DNA of 64,000 nt from Gonapodya prolifera JEL478. Its lineage: Eukaryota > Monoblepharomycota > Monoblepharidomycetes > Monoblepharidales > Gonapodyaceae. The notes beneath the pieces are model-generated. The model did no database searches and had not been told where the DNA came from. It worked only from the letters and a program-made list of their open reading frames with translations. Numbering within the stretch: position 1 is the first letter of the stretch; every line of letters begins with the position of its first letter. The position numbers and the translations under genes are program-made. Positions 21,641 through 32,707 of this stretch are shown here, piece after piece. The stretch spans positions 1 to 64,000 of the forward strand of contig KQ965873.1 of the NCBI GenBank assembly GCA_001574975.1, read 5' to 3'.

Positions 21641-23482
21641 TCAAATCCCACCGGGGTAGTACAACGAACACTTCCACGCATCCCAATCGCTCACGTCCTG
21701 CTGCGTCTTTGTCGCACCGCCCTTGACCGCATTATAGATGCTATCGCACGACCTCGTCGCAGGGGGCGGCGCCGCGCCGATCCCGCCCGGGTACCACGTG
21801 GAGCACTTCCAGGAGGCCCAGTCGGAGTAGTCTTGTGCCGTGAGAGTGGTTCCGGCGGCGTAGGCGGTGTGGATGGAGTCGCAGGAGCGGGTGGTCGCAG
21901 GTGGTGGCGGTGGAGGCGGGGGTGGTGTGGAGGGGGATCCGATACCGCCAGGGAACCACGTCGAGCATTTCCACGTATTCCAGTCGGAGTAATCTTGCGC
22001 CGTGAGCTTAGTCCCCGCAGCGTAAGCTGCATGGATGGTATCGCAGGAGCGGGCCGTCGGTGGCGGCGGTGGTGGTGGCGGTGGTTTGGGGTCGCTTGCG
22101 CACCCGCACGACACTTCGGCCCAGTCGACGTACATCTCGTAGGTCGGGTTACCGGACCAGCTAGTGGGTCCAGACGCCCACGTGGTGTATCCGGGCCCTG
22201 CGTTGCGTGAAAGCGGGCAAACAAAAAAAAAGAAGAAAGAAAAACAATAATCAGATCGAACCACGACGACCATGACCAGGACAGCATTGAAAATACGTAT
22301 CATCCCAAATATTGAACGCGCTCTTCCCGCCCCTGTTCGGGAAATTGGCCACACCCCCCACACTCGTCGGTGTGATTCGGCGCACTTCCTTGCCGTCGAC
22401 GGACCAGGCTACAAAGTCGGTGCACCGCTCGACGCAGTAGGTGTGGTACTGGGACGCGTAGTCTTTGAGACCGGAGACGACTTGCGCGCGGGGTGTGTCC
22501 TGGTGGAAGCGAGAGGGATGGGGGGAGCGGTGAGTGGGGACACACACACAAAAAGCAAGATTGCCTCGGTCATCGCTGCACGCTCCCCCCCCTCCGCTCC
22601 CTCCGCTCCCTCCCCCCCTCCCCCCTCCTCCTCGTCCTCACCTTCCCGTAAGCATAATAATTGGTCTGCGCAGTCGCGACCCACTCCCACAGCAGGTTAT
22701 CGTCGACGGGCTGGTTGGGGGTGAATGAGGAGACGATGAAGGCAGATACCTGAGTTGGGGTTGGGGTGAGACGGGACGGGAACGAGAGAAGAAGAGTGAG
22801 AAGAAGGGGAGAATTTGCACGTTCAAGTTTTTTTTTGAGGAATGCGTGTGGTTCTTGCACCAGCCACCAGCCACCATATGCGCTCCGCGTAATGACCTCG
22901 GTCAGCACTGACACGCTTAGGCCTCGGGTTCGCTCCGCGTAGAATATACGCCTCCGGCAGTGGAATAAGCATTTCGCTTCGCGGAGAAATCGCCTCCGGC
23001 GGTCAGCGCTAACGCGCTTATGCCTCGGTGTCGTCGCAACGCTCGGACGGCTAGACACTCACCACACCCTTCCCCGGCGACGCCTTCATACTAAAACAGA
23101 CTTTCCCCGTATCGAAAAAGGGGTTAAACGAGACCGTCGCACCGGTGCCCTCATTCTTCCCACTCGGATTTGTGTAGTTATTGAGCAGATTCATCCTCAG
23201 CACCAAATGCCCATTCTCTATCACCGCATGCTCGTAAGGCCACTCCTCGTTGACCCACGTGGTGTCCCAGGTGGCAGCGTCGACTGTGGCCATAGTCCAG
23301 GCGTTGTCAAAGTCGTCTCTGACGCTCCTGCACGCGGGCTGTCCGCGGCCGAACTTCTCGATGGACGGCAGCGCGTTGGACGACACGAGCGCGGGGAGGG
23401 TGGCTGCTGCGGCGCATGCGGCGGCCAGTGCGGCGAGTGCGGCGCCCGAGGGGGAGAGGGAGCGGGAGAGCGGCACATGCAT
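21641..23482 (-). CDS. secreted GH16-like protein with three C-terminal Cys/Trp modules
   Basis: Exons (minus) 23482-23063, 22749-22642, 22499-22271 and 22197-21641 give 437 residues with all phases matching. The start at 23482 opens an Ala-rich signal peptide (ALAALAAACAAAATLPALVSS). The body is a GH16 jelly-roll glucanase/transglycosylase: CRSVRDDFDNAWTMATVDAATW, GTGATVSFNPFFDTGKVCF, YHTYCVERCTDFVAWSVDGKEV, YVDWAEVSCGC. At the active-site position, where GH16 needs E-x-D-x-x-E, this protein reads D-N-L-L-W-E-W, so the nucleophile Glu and central Asp appear missing. After poly-Pro linkers come three modules of about 38 residues (RSCDSIHTAYAAGTTLTAQ ... WKCSTWYPGG), probably carbohydrate-binding. 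Acts outside the cell or in the wall. It may be a binding-only protein. Confidence 0.8.
22870..23036. repeat. short palindromic repeats inside GH16 intron 1
   Basis: Intron 1 (22750-23062, 313 nt) holds interleaved pieces of the types CGCTCCGCG, CGCCTCCGGC and CGCTTAGGCCTCGG / CGCTTATGCCTCGG, giving two diverged copies of an about 45-nt unit and several short inverted pairs. This looks like a short palindromic mobile repeat rather than ordinary intron sequence. Confidence 0.55.
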
Positions 23483-23894
23483 TGCAGCAGACGCGAGCGC
23501 GAGAGAGTGGAGTGGCGAATGGAATGGCGCGGGGTTCAGCCTCTTGAGGACAGGTCGTGATAACTCTTTATATCCGAATTTGGAAATGCGTGCCTCAGCC
23601 GTGCCTCCCTGTGCCTCAACGCCACGCGGGGTGCCTCCTCTCTCCACCGGATCGCCTCACGAAATTCAGACGTGGCGCGCATTCCATGAGACCAGGTGCG
23701 AGTGTGGCGAGTGGCGAGGAGGTGGTAGCGCTCCTGGCAAGCCGATTGATCCCGTGCATTCGTCCAGAAAAAGGTTCACCCATCGCCCACCGCCCACCGC
23801 GGGCCAACAGGCTTAACCCAGTCATGAATTAATTCGAATTAAGGTTCAGCTATACCGAAATAAAGATAAATGTAATCACTCCGCCTCGCTTGGC

Positions 23895-26747
23895 TCAGGC
23901 CCCGATTGCCGGCTCCGGCTTCTTCACCTCGGCCTCCGCCTCAAGCGCCGCGATTTCTTCCTCCGTGACATGCGTGATGGGACCCTTGAACCATTTCTTG
24001 GCGGACTGAGGTGGGTATGGGGGGGATGGTGGGACATGCATGGAGATCCGCGGTTGTGTGGTTAGGGGGACAGGGCAGAGGAAGAGAACGAGAAAAGACG
24101 CGACAAGACATAACGTACCAAGAACCAGTACAGCGTGGTGAAGGTGACGATAAAGCTTATCATGATCGACGCGTCTTTTGGAAGTCGGATGTCGAAACAG
24201 ATCGCAAAGGTCAAATGAAATTATGAATGATCTGGTCACAACAACTCAACAACTCACAATTCAAATTCAACGCCGTCACGGGATAAAACGAGGGCAAGCA
24301 CAGCAGCACGAACAGGAAGCAGACCCACGCGATGGCGATATAGTTGACGATGAGGGAGAAGGGGCCCAAGTGGATGGCTGGAGAAAATGTGCCTCCGAAT
24401 TGAGGAGGGTGGAGCACATGAAAATGATAATGGCAGAAAACTCACGCCCGGGCTTGAACGTGTCCTTGGCGACAAACGCCTTGATGATGGTCGGGATGAT
24501 GTAGGCGGTCATTAATCCGATTGTTCTGAGGTATGAGTAGAAGCGGTATATGATATGAGAACTTTACTCGGGCCATGTGCCATGTTCACACAGCGACGAC
24601 GCCGTGGGCAACTCACCCAATGGACGCAAACGCCGAGAGCGCAACATTACTTCCGAACCCTGCAAGCGTCAGGATCATCGCCACTGCGGCGGGCGGGGGG
24701 GGGGGGGGGGGGGGGGGGGAGAGACATTGATCAACAAAGGCTCTCCCGTGCACGACTATTCCGATTCCCTTCCTTTCTCGGCAACTGCCACTCGAGTGCT
24801 AACTCACCTCCCGTCCCGAGCCACACGGTCCTCAGCGGCAACTTCGTGGTCGGGTGCGACCAGTAGAAGAACTTGGACACGGCGTGGCCGAACCCGGCGT
24901 CGCGGGCAAACGCTGCACGTGGGAGGGTGGGAGGGAGGTGTCAGGTGTGTGGGGGTGCGGGCGCGGGTGCCAGTGCAGGAGAGGATGGACTCACCGTACA
25001 TCATCCTGCTATTGGCTGAAAAAAGCCCACAATGCCAAACGTCATCCACGCGCTACACACTTCCGGCCCACACCCCACCACTCACCCGTAACCGCGCAAA
25101 TAATGCAACACACGCTGGCCGCCATGACAATCACCATCAAGGCCGTCGCCCAATTCTGCCCCGCGGCGTCCACGAATATCTGCATGATTTGCTGCGGGAA
25201 GGGCGAGGAGAGCACGGCGTCCACGTCTTGGATGGAGTACAGGCAGCCGAGGAGGAGGACAAAACCGGCGATCTTTGAGAGGTAGTAGGTGGTAGGTGGC
25301 GAGGGGAGGGAGGAAGAGTGTTAGTGTGAGTGGAACTCTCCCACCCAAGGTTCACTGCGGACTGGGAAGTGGGAAACCAGAAAGAGCGAGATCAACGTAC
25401 GATGGAAATCACGACGGAGAGAATGACGCCCTTTGCGGCTTCGGTGTGCGAGTTGTGGGTTCTAATGGGTGGGGGGCGGTAGGCAGGCAAGCGGACAGTC
25501 AATGTGTGGTCAATGGATCAGACGCGCACTTGCAAGTTTCGGCTCACTCCTCGCTGACGTGCGCCGACGCGTCGTATCCGAGATACTGCAAAGCATGCGA
25601 GACTAAGCGAGATGTTCCGATAAACCATTCGGTAGTACGTGTACGTACCGTCCAAGCGGGGAACAAGAACCCAAGCAATACAGCGAACCCCATGGAGTCT
25701 TGCCCCGTCTGGTTCTCGAACTGCGTGAAGACAAACGACGATGATTGGAGCACGGGTGCTTTTGCGAGGAGAACGGCGATGATGAAAACCTGGCGAGTCG
25801 TGACGGGAGCGGTTCAGTTCAGTTCATGACGTCACCCTGCCCCTTCCTTTGCCCCTACCCCGCAACAGCGAACGTGGTACTCACGGTCCCAGCAAGATGA
25901 ATAAAGACAGAAAACTCGGTCACGTGTGCGATGACCTCGTCAGTGATGGAGTTCATGAGACCGCAGAAGACCAGCACGCACTCGGCCGTGGCGGTGAGTT
26001 TGGCCAGACTGACTTCGGTGTCGGGGTTCCATACTAGATCGCGAGTGCAATTCGCGAGGGCGAGGGATTTATATGACGTTTGTGTGTTTTTTGGTTTTTG
26101 TTTTTCGTTGTTGGATGGACCGAGAACGGAAACGGCCAACGGCCAACGGCCAAGATAAGACTCACGCAGGACGACGCTCCACATCATGCCAGACACGGCG
26201 AACCCTCCGGACGCAAGGCCTCCGATTTCGCCAGAGAGGTTGAACCACCCCGTGTACCAGGCGCTGATGGGACCCCATTTCTCGCCGCCGAGTTTGGCGC
26301 ACCAGTAGTACAACCCTCCGGCGGTCGGGTAGGCCGAGCAGATTTCTCCCATGCTGGCGGGCCGAGGGAGGGAGGAGACAATACAGGGTCAGAGAAACGA
26401 TCACGACATTTTCTCTCTGATCATACTTACGACAAAGCGACCATGAGAGACAAGAAAGACACGACGAACCACCCTATGATGGCTCCCGCAGGCCCGCCAC
26501 AGAGGAGGGTGTAGGAGAGTAACGTGCCGACTCCGATAATGATTGAGATATGCGAAAACGAGACGCCAAAGTTCTTTTTTTTTTTTAAACCCGAAACAGG
26601 GGGAGAAGCGAAAAGTGAGCTTTGAGCAGCTCTAAAGAGTTTCCGATCACGGCCCGGGGAACGTACGTGAATCAGCGTGAATCCGCGCTTGAATTCTTGC
26701 CTGTATCCCATTTTCGCCAGGCGCACAATGTCATCGTTGGACGCCAT
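23895..26747 (-). CDS. amino-acid/GABA-type permease, copy 1 (APC family)
   Basis: Minus-strand gene with about ten introns. N-terminus MASNDDIVRLAKMGYRQEFK, then APC-family membrane segments: FSHISIIIGVGTLLSY, GGPAGAIIGWFVVSFLSLMV and the conserved loop ICSAYPTAGGLYYWCAKLGG with KWGPISAWYTGWFN. Further segments include DEVIAHVTEFSVFIHLAGT and NVALSAFASIG / IGLMTAYIIPTIIK, ending with a cytoplasmic tail (KWFKGPITHVTEEEIAALEA). The family signature is that of fungal GABA, choline and related amino-acid permeases (Uga4/Hnm1 group) at the plasma membrane. Next to copy 2 in the same orientation, with introns at matching places, so a tandem duplicate. It differs by an extra intron at 26165-26034 splitting a CTA codon, and by a 25-nt C tract (minus strand) before one acceptor. 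Exact substrate unknown. Confidence 0.85.
24695..24719 (+). repeat. G25 homopolymer in permease intron
   Basis: Twenty-five G in a row on the plus strand. On the gene's strand it is a C25 tract about ten bases before a CCGCAG acceptor, i.e. in the polypyrimidine-tract position. The exact length in an assembly is doubtful. Confidence 0.9.
26132..26153 (+). repeat. 7-nt tandem repeat in extra intron of permease copy 1
   Basis: Three units of ACGGCCA inside the intron 26034-26165 that permease copy 2 lacks. Confidence 0.8.
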
Positions 26748-27107
26748 CAGTTGCAGAGAGTCGCGTGCAGTCGAGAGAAGTTTTTAGTGTGGATGTCGGA
26801 GCTGGCTTGATCGAGCTTTGTGGGGCCACAGCTCCGATCACACAGTTTTATCGGTTGGAGAACCGCAAACTCTGTAACCAACGACTCAGTTCACCTTCTG
26901 TCTGTGCTATGGAATGGAAGGTAGGTTAGATAAATGAAATGGTCCTGATCCCTTCCGAAGCAGGGCGTCGTCGCGGAGAAGCCGCTCAAACGCACACCAA
27001 GGCCGGGCGTTACCGCAGAAGAAGAAGTATGCGCAAAAATACATTAAATCGGGTGACCAGTCTAGTACATGATAATAGTTCAAAATAACAAAGTCAGAAT
27101 GCTTAAT
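26748..27107. other. intergenic region between tandem permeases
   Basis: 360 bp: promoter side of permease copy 1 and 3' side of copy 2. No TATA box or coding frame stands out. Confidence 0.4.
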
Positions 27108-29282
27108 TTACGCGCCAAATCCTTCCGGTTTCTTCTCGTCCACCTCCATCGCGGCCAGCTCCTCCTCCGTGACGTGCACGATGGGGCCCTTGAACCATTT
27201 GTGGGCAGACTGAAGAGATAAGCACTTTTTAAGCAAACACGTCGCTGTGGTATGGCCCAACTGTTTCAAACACTCACCAGAACCCAGTACCCGGTGACGA
27301 ACGCGAACACGAACACGACCATGATCGGGGCGTAGTTGAGGTTGGTCGCGTTGACGGGGTACGACGACGGCAGGCACAGCAGGAAGAACAGGAAGCACAC
27401 CCAGACGATGGCGACGACGTTGACGGGGAGCGAGAGGAGGCCGAGGTTGATTGCTTTACGGGGGAAATTTTGAAGGGCAAGGACAAGGACGTGAGTGTGA
27501 TGAAGAAATTGTGAAGGGGGAACAAAGGGGAACTCACGGCCTTGTTTGAATGTGTCCCGGGCAAGGAACACCTTGACCATGACGGGGATGATGTAGGCGG
27601 TCATGAGGCCAATGGTTCTAAAAGAAGGTGGTCGCAAGAGTCAGCTCCAGCTCTTCGCCATTCCATCCCAATTCCAAACCCAAACAAAACACCCACCCAA
27701 TAGACGCAAACGCCGACAACGCCACGCTGCTTCCGAATCCAGCGCACGTGAGGAGCATCCCGACGGACGTTCCGAGCCAGACAGTGCGGAGCGGGAGCTT
27801 TGTGGTTGGGTGCGACCAGTAGAGGAATTTAGACACCGTGTGGCCGAAGCCGGCATCGCGGGCAAAGGCTGCGTTTTACGTTTGTGGGGTTGGTGGTGGT
27901 GATGGAGGTGATGTGAGGAAGGTGCAACGGGTTCGTAAAGGGGATGAGACCGAGACGCACCGTACATCATACGGCTGTTTGCCGTAATGACCGCGACATT
28001 GCAGCACATGCTCGCCGTGGCCACCACCGTCATCACCGCCGTGGCCCAGCCTGGCCCACCGGCGTCGACAAAGATCTGCATGATGACCTGCGGGTAAGGC
28101 GCGCCGAGGACCTCGTCAATGTCCTGGATGGCGAACAGGCAGCCCAGGAGAAGAGCGAACCCGGCGATAATAGAGATGGCGACGGAGAGGATGATGCCCT
28201 TGGCGGCTTCGGTGTGCGAATTTTGGGTTCTGGAGGGCGCGGGGGTGGTTGAGGTTTGGGTTCGAGAATTTTCGGAAAAGGGTGTGAGGGAGGGGACAAC
28301 TCACTCTTCACTGACGTGCGCAGACGCGTCGTATCCGAGATACGTCCATGCCGGGAACAGCAAGCCGAGCAGTACGGCAAACCCTTGCGAGTCCTGCCCC
28401 GTCCTGTTCTCGAACTGGGTAAACACGAACGAGGCCGATTGCAGCGAGGGGGCTTTAACGAGTAGGACGACGATGATGAAAAGCTGTGTGTAGTGGTGTG
28501 GCGACGGAGTAAGAAATAAGATGCGAAGTAGAAAGGCGAAGACGACACACGTACCGTTCCAGCCAAGTGAATAAACACGGAAAACTCGGTGATGTGCGCC
28601 ACGACCTCGTCGGTGATGGAGTTGAGGATTCCCGACAGAAACAGCACGGCCTCGGCGACCAGGGTGAGCTTCACGAGCGTAATTTCCGTGTCGGGGTACC
28701 ATACGACGACGATACTCCAGAGCATGGTGGAGACGCCGAACGCAGCCGACCCGAGACCTCCGATCTCGCCCGACAGGTTGATCCAACCCGTGTACCAGGC
28801 GCTGATGGGCCCCCACTTCTCGCCGCCGAGCTTAGCGCACCAGTAGTACAAGCCTCCGGCTGTTGGGTAAGCCGAGCAGATTTCAGCCATACTGAGAGTG
28901 AGAGAGGAGGTACGCGGGAGGGCCGGGTGAGGACGATGGCATGAGTGAAAGAGTGGAAGCCGAAGCGAGATCTGACGCCACTCACGATAAGGCGACCATG
29001 AGCGACAAAAACGAGACAATGATCCATCCCATGACGGCGCCGGCGGGTCCACCCGCCACGAGGGCGTAGGACAAGAGTGTTCCGACCCCGATGAGGATTG
29101 AAATGTGGGAGAAGGATACGCCAAAGTTCTGGAGGGTGGTGTGTGACGTGAACGAGTGGGGCGGGAGAGACGAGATGGCGGAGAAGGCTCACGTGGATCA
29201 GCGTGAATCCGCGCTTGAACTCCTGCTTGTAGCCCATCTTTGCCAGTCTGATGGCATCCTCGTGAGCTTGTGCGGCGGACAT
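27108..29282 (-). CDS. amino-acid/GABA-type permease, copy 2 (APC family)
   Basis: Minus-strand paralog of copy 1, starting MSAAQAHEDAIRLAKMGYKQ and ending EEELAAMEVDEKKPEGFGA. It shows the same APC landmarks (ICSAYPTAGGLYYWCAKLGG, GPISAWYTGWINLSGEIGG, LGYDASAHVSEET, NSRMMY, FLYWSHPTTKLP, TIGLMTAYIIPVMVK) and about nine GT-AG introns of 50-130 nt at matching positions. The 12-TM transporter would sit in the plasma membrane. In this copy the segment MLWSIVVVWYPDTE is continuous, whereas copy 1 has an intron there. A 1.1-kb minus-strand frame at 29124-28033 runs through two introns and is not the real product. Expected substrate group: GABA, other amino acids or related amines; this cannot be narrowed from sequence. 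Confidence 0.87.
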
Positions 29283-30713
29283 GTCTGCCTTGGCTGCCTC
29301 GGTAGGGGACGCGGTCGAGAAGTGTAGAGTTGCGCCAAGTTTAACTGTATTTTAAGAGTATCCATCGGCGGTGCCTGATCGCAGCTTGAGGGCGGCGGCT
29401 GCGGGTCTGGTCCGGGTTTCGCCCCAATCGCCGGCTGAATTTCCTATCGCGCTGCTGCGGTCTCGGGATGTATGGTACCAGGTGGCGGAGACCGATCGCG
29501 GGCTGCCTGGCACCCAGAAACGGCGATGTGAGCGTTTTTAGATGCAATCGTTTGAGTCGTGCGGGATTTGCGTCGTCGGGTGAGCGGTGTCCAGGGGTCC
29601 GGTGCAAGTGTGGGGTGGGAAGAAGCTATCGGCCATTCCCTCTCGTGCGGTCGGATTCCTCGCCGCGCGGCCCTCTCCCGCCGCTCCTCACCATTTCATT
29701 TACACACGCCTGGGACCTTATGATGACCTGCCACGCGCGGTGACGCCGACATATGGTTGACCAATCTGCATGCCTCGATATAGTGGACAGCTTGGTAATG
29801 ACCGCTAGTGTTCTCGCCTCTTGAGCGATGACGCACTCGCATACATTGTACAAGGTTACCACCTTCCACATGCAAACCTTCATCTGTGAGCAAAATAATG
29901 TAATATGCACCGTTGACCGCCTCTGTTTGGCCTCTTGAGATTATGTGGTACGAGTTAGTGCGGTTGCGAGAAGCGTAGTACTTAGTAGCGGGTCATGCGA
30001 AGGTGCATGAGACCTCTCGAAATTTGCTTCCACGCAGCGTGCGACGCCACCGGTGGCCAGTCGGCTCACACCTCCGAAACCTTGTTAAACTCTCTCTCAT
30101 CTCCGAGCTGTCCGTCGAAACTAGAAATAAAACCCCCCAAAAAACATGTTCTCTGGTATTTATCAAGAACAAAAAAGAGTTTCAGACGCAGCCGGTAGCG
30201 GGGGTTCAATCCCGTATCACTCTCGGTCGTAAGACCATGTCCGCGAGAGTTCTACCCAATGTACTCATTGGAGCCGCGTCCCCGAAAAGAAAAGCCTCGA
30301 ATTGACGCTTATATAAACTCCGCACTCACGGTTTCTTTGTGATGCAAACAGCAGTACAAAGGGAAGTAACGTCATCACCACCCAATGTCAGATAAAGTCG
30401 CGCCAGAATTGCACCAACCTTTCCCCGACTGAAGAAAAATGGCCATAAAATATGCTCACTGAACCAATGTATGTGTCCTAGTTGTACACCTGTTATCCTC
30501 CTCGTGGAAAGAACTGAGATGCGGAAGCATTGTTCCATCGACGCCTCAAAATTCCAACCACTTCACACAAGCAAACTCCGCACAAATTGTGCCCGCTTTC
30601 AACTTCAGCGCCTTTGATTCTCGTGGATGACGTGGCACCCTTCCTTCCCTTTTTGGTTTTCCGGTACAGCCACTTGCACCCCAGCCCGGTGACGCAATCC
30701 CACCCCGCTTGGC
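29283..30713. other. intergenic region, no supported gene
   Basis: About 1.4 kb with only short frames lacking domains on both strands. Confidence 0.5.
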
Positions 30714-30720
30714 TATAAAA
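30714..30720 (+). promoter_or_regulatory. TATA box
   Basis: TATAAAA 75 bp before the ATG at 30795, in GGCTATAAAAAGG context; the clearest TATA box in the window. Confidence 0.6.
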
Positions 30721-30794
30721 AGGAAGCAGAACAATTGCTATTCGCTCTGGCTGTCTCACTTGCGCAAACCAGACTCGCGAGCAAACCCAAACCC

Positions 30795-31656
30795 ATGAGC
30801 GGTGAGTACTACGCAGGCGGCGGGACGCACTTCGCCGATGTGTTCTTTGGTTTTTGAACTAAGTTGCACCTTTACACCTCACATCGTTGCTCTTTGCGTA
30901 CCACATTCGGTTCAGGACTTCTCCAAGCCACTGACGGCGCCGGCTCGCAGCGCTCCACGGCAGGCCCACTTGGCGTCGTCACAGATGTCTCATGTACGTC
31001 AGGCTGCTGATGTCCGCCGTCCGGTCGCTTCAAAGGAATCACTCACCCCAACCTATGGGCTTCAGACGACGCAAGTGCTTCCAACGCCGCGGGAGATGGA
31101 GAGCGACCAGCGTGTCCGCAAAGACGGCATAGAAGGAACGGGAGGAAGGCAAGGACTGGTAAGCTTCAACTGTAGCTGGAATGCCGTACGCTTGATAGCG
31201 TGCTTACCCCACTCCGTCTGCCGTCAGCAAATAAGAAGCAAACGCAACCGGCGAACGAAAGTCCAAGCCAAGACGCTCCAACACAACCCACGAACAGAGG
31301 CTCAGGCCCAATGGTAGAGCCGCCCAACCCAGGTAGGTACTCTCACCTTGCAGAATTTTATACGATTGCTAACGTGACGTTGCTTCAGGCAGCTACTACT
31401 ACATGATATGCCATCCCGCGTTGGATGCCGTCATACTCTACTGGACGGTGGAAACAGCGGAAACCAGGGCACCTTACAAGGCGCTGGCGGACTTGGATGA
31501 CAAGAGTTATGAGTTGGAGGCTGGGAAGAGGTTTGATGTGGTGAGTAGTTCTTGAATTTAAACGTCGCAATCACCTGCCCCCGCACACCAACTGAGAGTG
31601 CCTTGTTACAGAGAGATTTTGATCCAAATTACGAGCCCGTCAAGAGGAGGAAGTGA
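30795..31656 (+). CDS. small conserved-looking protein of unknown function
   Basis: Likely start ATG at 30795, immediately followed by a GT donor (7-nt first coding exon), with several introns. Secure later exons: one ending at a donor near 31160; about 31228-31331 (Asn/Gln/Pro-rich); about 31390-31540 with SYYYMICHPALDAVILYWTV and YKALADLDDKSYELEAGKRF; and a last exon with RDFDPNYEPVKRRK before the stop at 31654-31656. The second-exon splice did not resolve in frame, so the N-terminus is uncertain. The product is small, with a basic end (KRRK) that could be a nuclear signal. I do not recognise the family. A good TATA box lies upstream. Confidence 0.5.
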
Positions 31657-31905
31657 AGATTTATGTGTATTTGAATATTGGTATCAATCAATTGAATTAT
31701 TTCTTGTTCTTCATCGCTCCGTCTGAAGACGAGAATGTGTATCGGGTCAGCCTGCCCATCGACTTCGCTTGGGATTCTTTCGCTTGTAGCCAGACATGGC
31801 TCTTCTCCAACATTGCAGTGCGAAACTGGCGTTGGATTTTACAGCGACCTTCAGTTTTGCAAGTTTTTGCTTGTGCCGAAGAGTTGACTAACCCAGAGCG
31901 CAATT

Positions 31906-32068
31906 AGCACAAACTTGCCCCATTTCTCGACAGCCCCCGCGCCTTCTCCTCCTTCCTCCTGCGCCGTCCAACCTCATCAACGAACCGTTCTAGAATCGCT
32001 ACAAATCGCGAATATGTCCGTGCCTGGTGGGTCTCCTGCCCTTCCGCCGTGTGCTTGGCATTCCACAA
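31906..32068 (+). repeat. dispersed repeat copy A, left part (interrupted by the MULE)
   Basis: Matches 46046-46190: AGCACAAA start, a CT-rich stretch, GCTACAAA-CGCGAA-ATGTCC and TGCCTGGTGGGTC. The repeat resumes at 40978 after the transposon. Confidence 0.8.
32060..32068 (+). repeat. 9-bp target-site duplication, left copy
   Basis: ATTCCACAA, repeated exactly at 40978-40986 on the other side of the element. Nine base pairs is the usual Mutator-superfamily length. Confidence 0.8.
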
Positions 32069-32079
32069 GCGCGCCTTTT

Positions 32080-32460
32080 TTATCAGGAAAGTTTTGTCTG
32101 TAAATCGGGAAGCCAAGTCTTTTAAATCTGGAAGCCATAGGCAGAAAGTGTTTTATATAAGGAAGAACTAGTTTTAAATCGGGAAGACACTGTTTTAAAT
32201 CTGGAAGAGCACTTAATTAACAGGAATTGACTAGTTATTTAGTGGGAAACAATGTTTTTTTTATCTGGAACAACACTTTGAAAACGGGAAAGCAAGTTTT
32301 AAATCAGGAATTGTGGTTTGAAATCAGGAATTGGGACTTTTATATCTGGAATCGACACTTTTAAATCAGGAAACAGACCTTTTAAGCCTGGAAGCGCAAC
32401 TTTTAGATCAGGAAAGAGCATTTTAAACTGGGAAGATGGCATTTTAAAAGGGGAATTGGT
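32080..32460 (+). repeat. left terminal array of about 15 short repeats
   Basis: Roughly every 25 nt the motif TTTTAAATCNGGAA recurs with variations (TAAATCGGGAAG, TTTAAATCTGGAAG, TTTAAATCAGGAA). All units point the same way, opposite to those of the right array. Probable transposase binding sites or a promoter. Confidence 0.85.
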
Positions 32461-32707
32461 GTAATAGCTCCCTTCGACAAGGAGAACGACCAGACTTTGC
32501 AAACGTTTACCTTTCTTTTTTTCCTACCCTGACATGATGGTATCACTTCCGTCGGTTGCGCAAAGAAGGTCCACCGGAACCATTGCTGGCGATCGTGTTG
32601 TGATGTGACCCAATCTGACCGCAGCACCCGATCGTCGTTTTCTTCAGCAACACGCAATATCAACGCTTCCTTGATTCGATTGCATCACAAAGAAGCAAAA
32701 TACAAAT

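Noticed and set aside
22575-22640. CRISPR-like or regulatory array in the C/T-rich stretch
   Set aside because: Simple low-complexity (CCCTCCGCT)n in an intron; no spacer structure.
28033-29124. 1.1-kb minus-strand open frame over permease copy 2
   Set aside because: It runs through two real introns; conserved blocks and splice signals show the shorter spliced exons are correct.
30201-30220. tRNA-like B box (GGGGTTCAATCCC)
   Set aside because: No matching A box, acceptor stem or anticodon arm can be folded around it.
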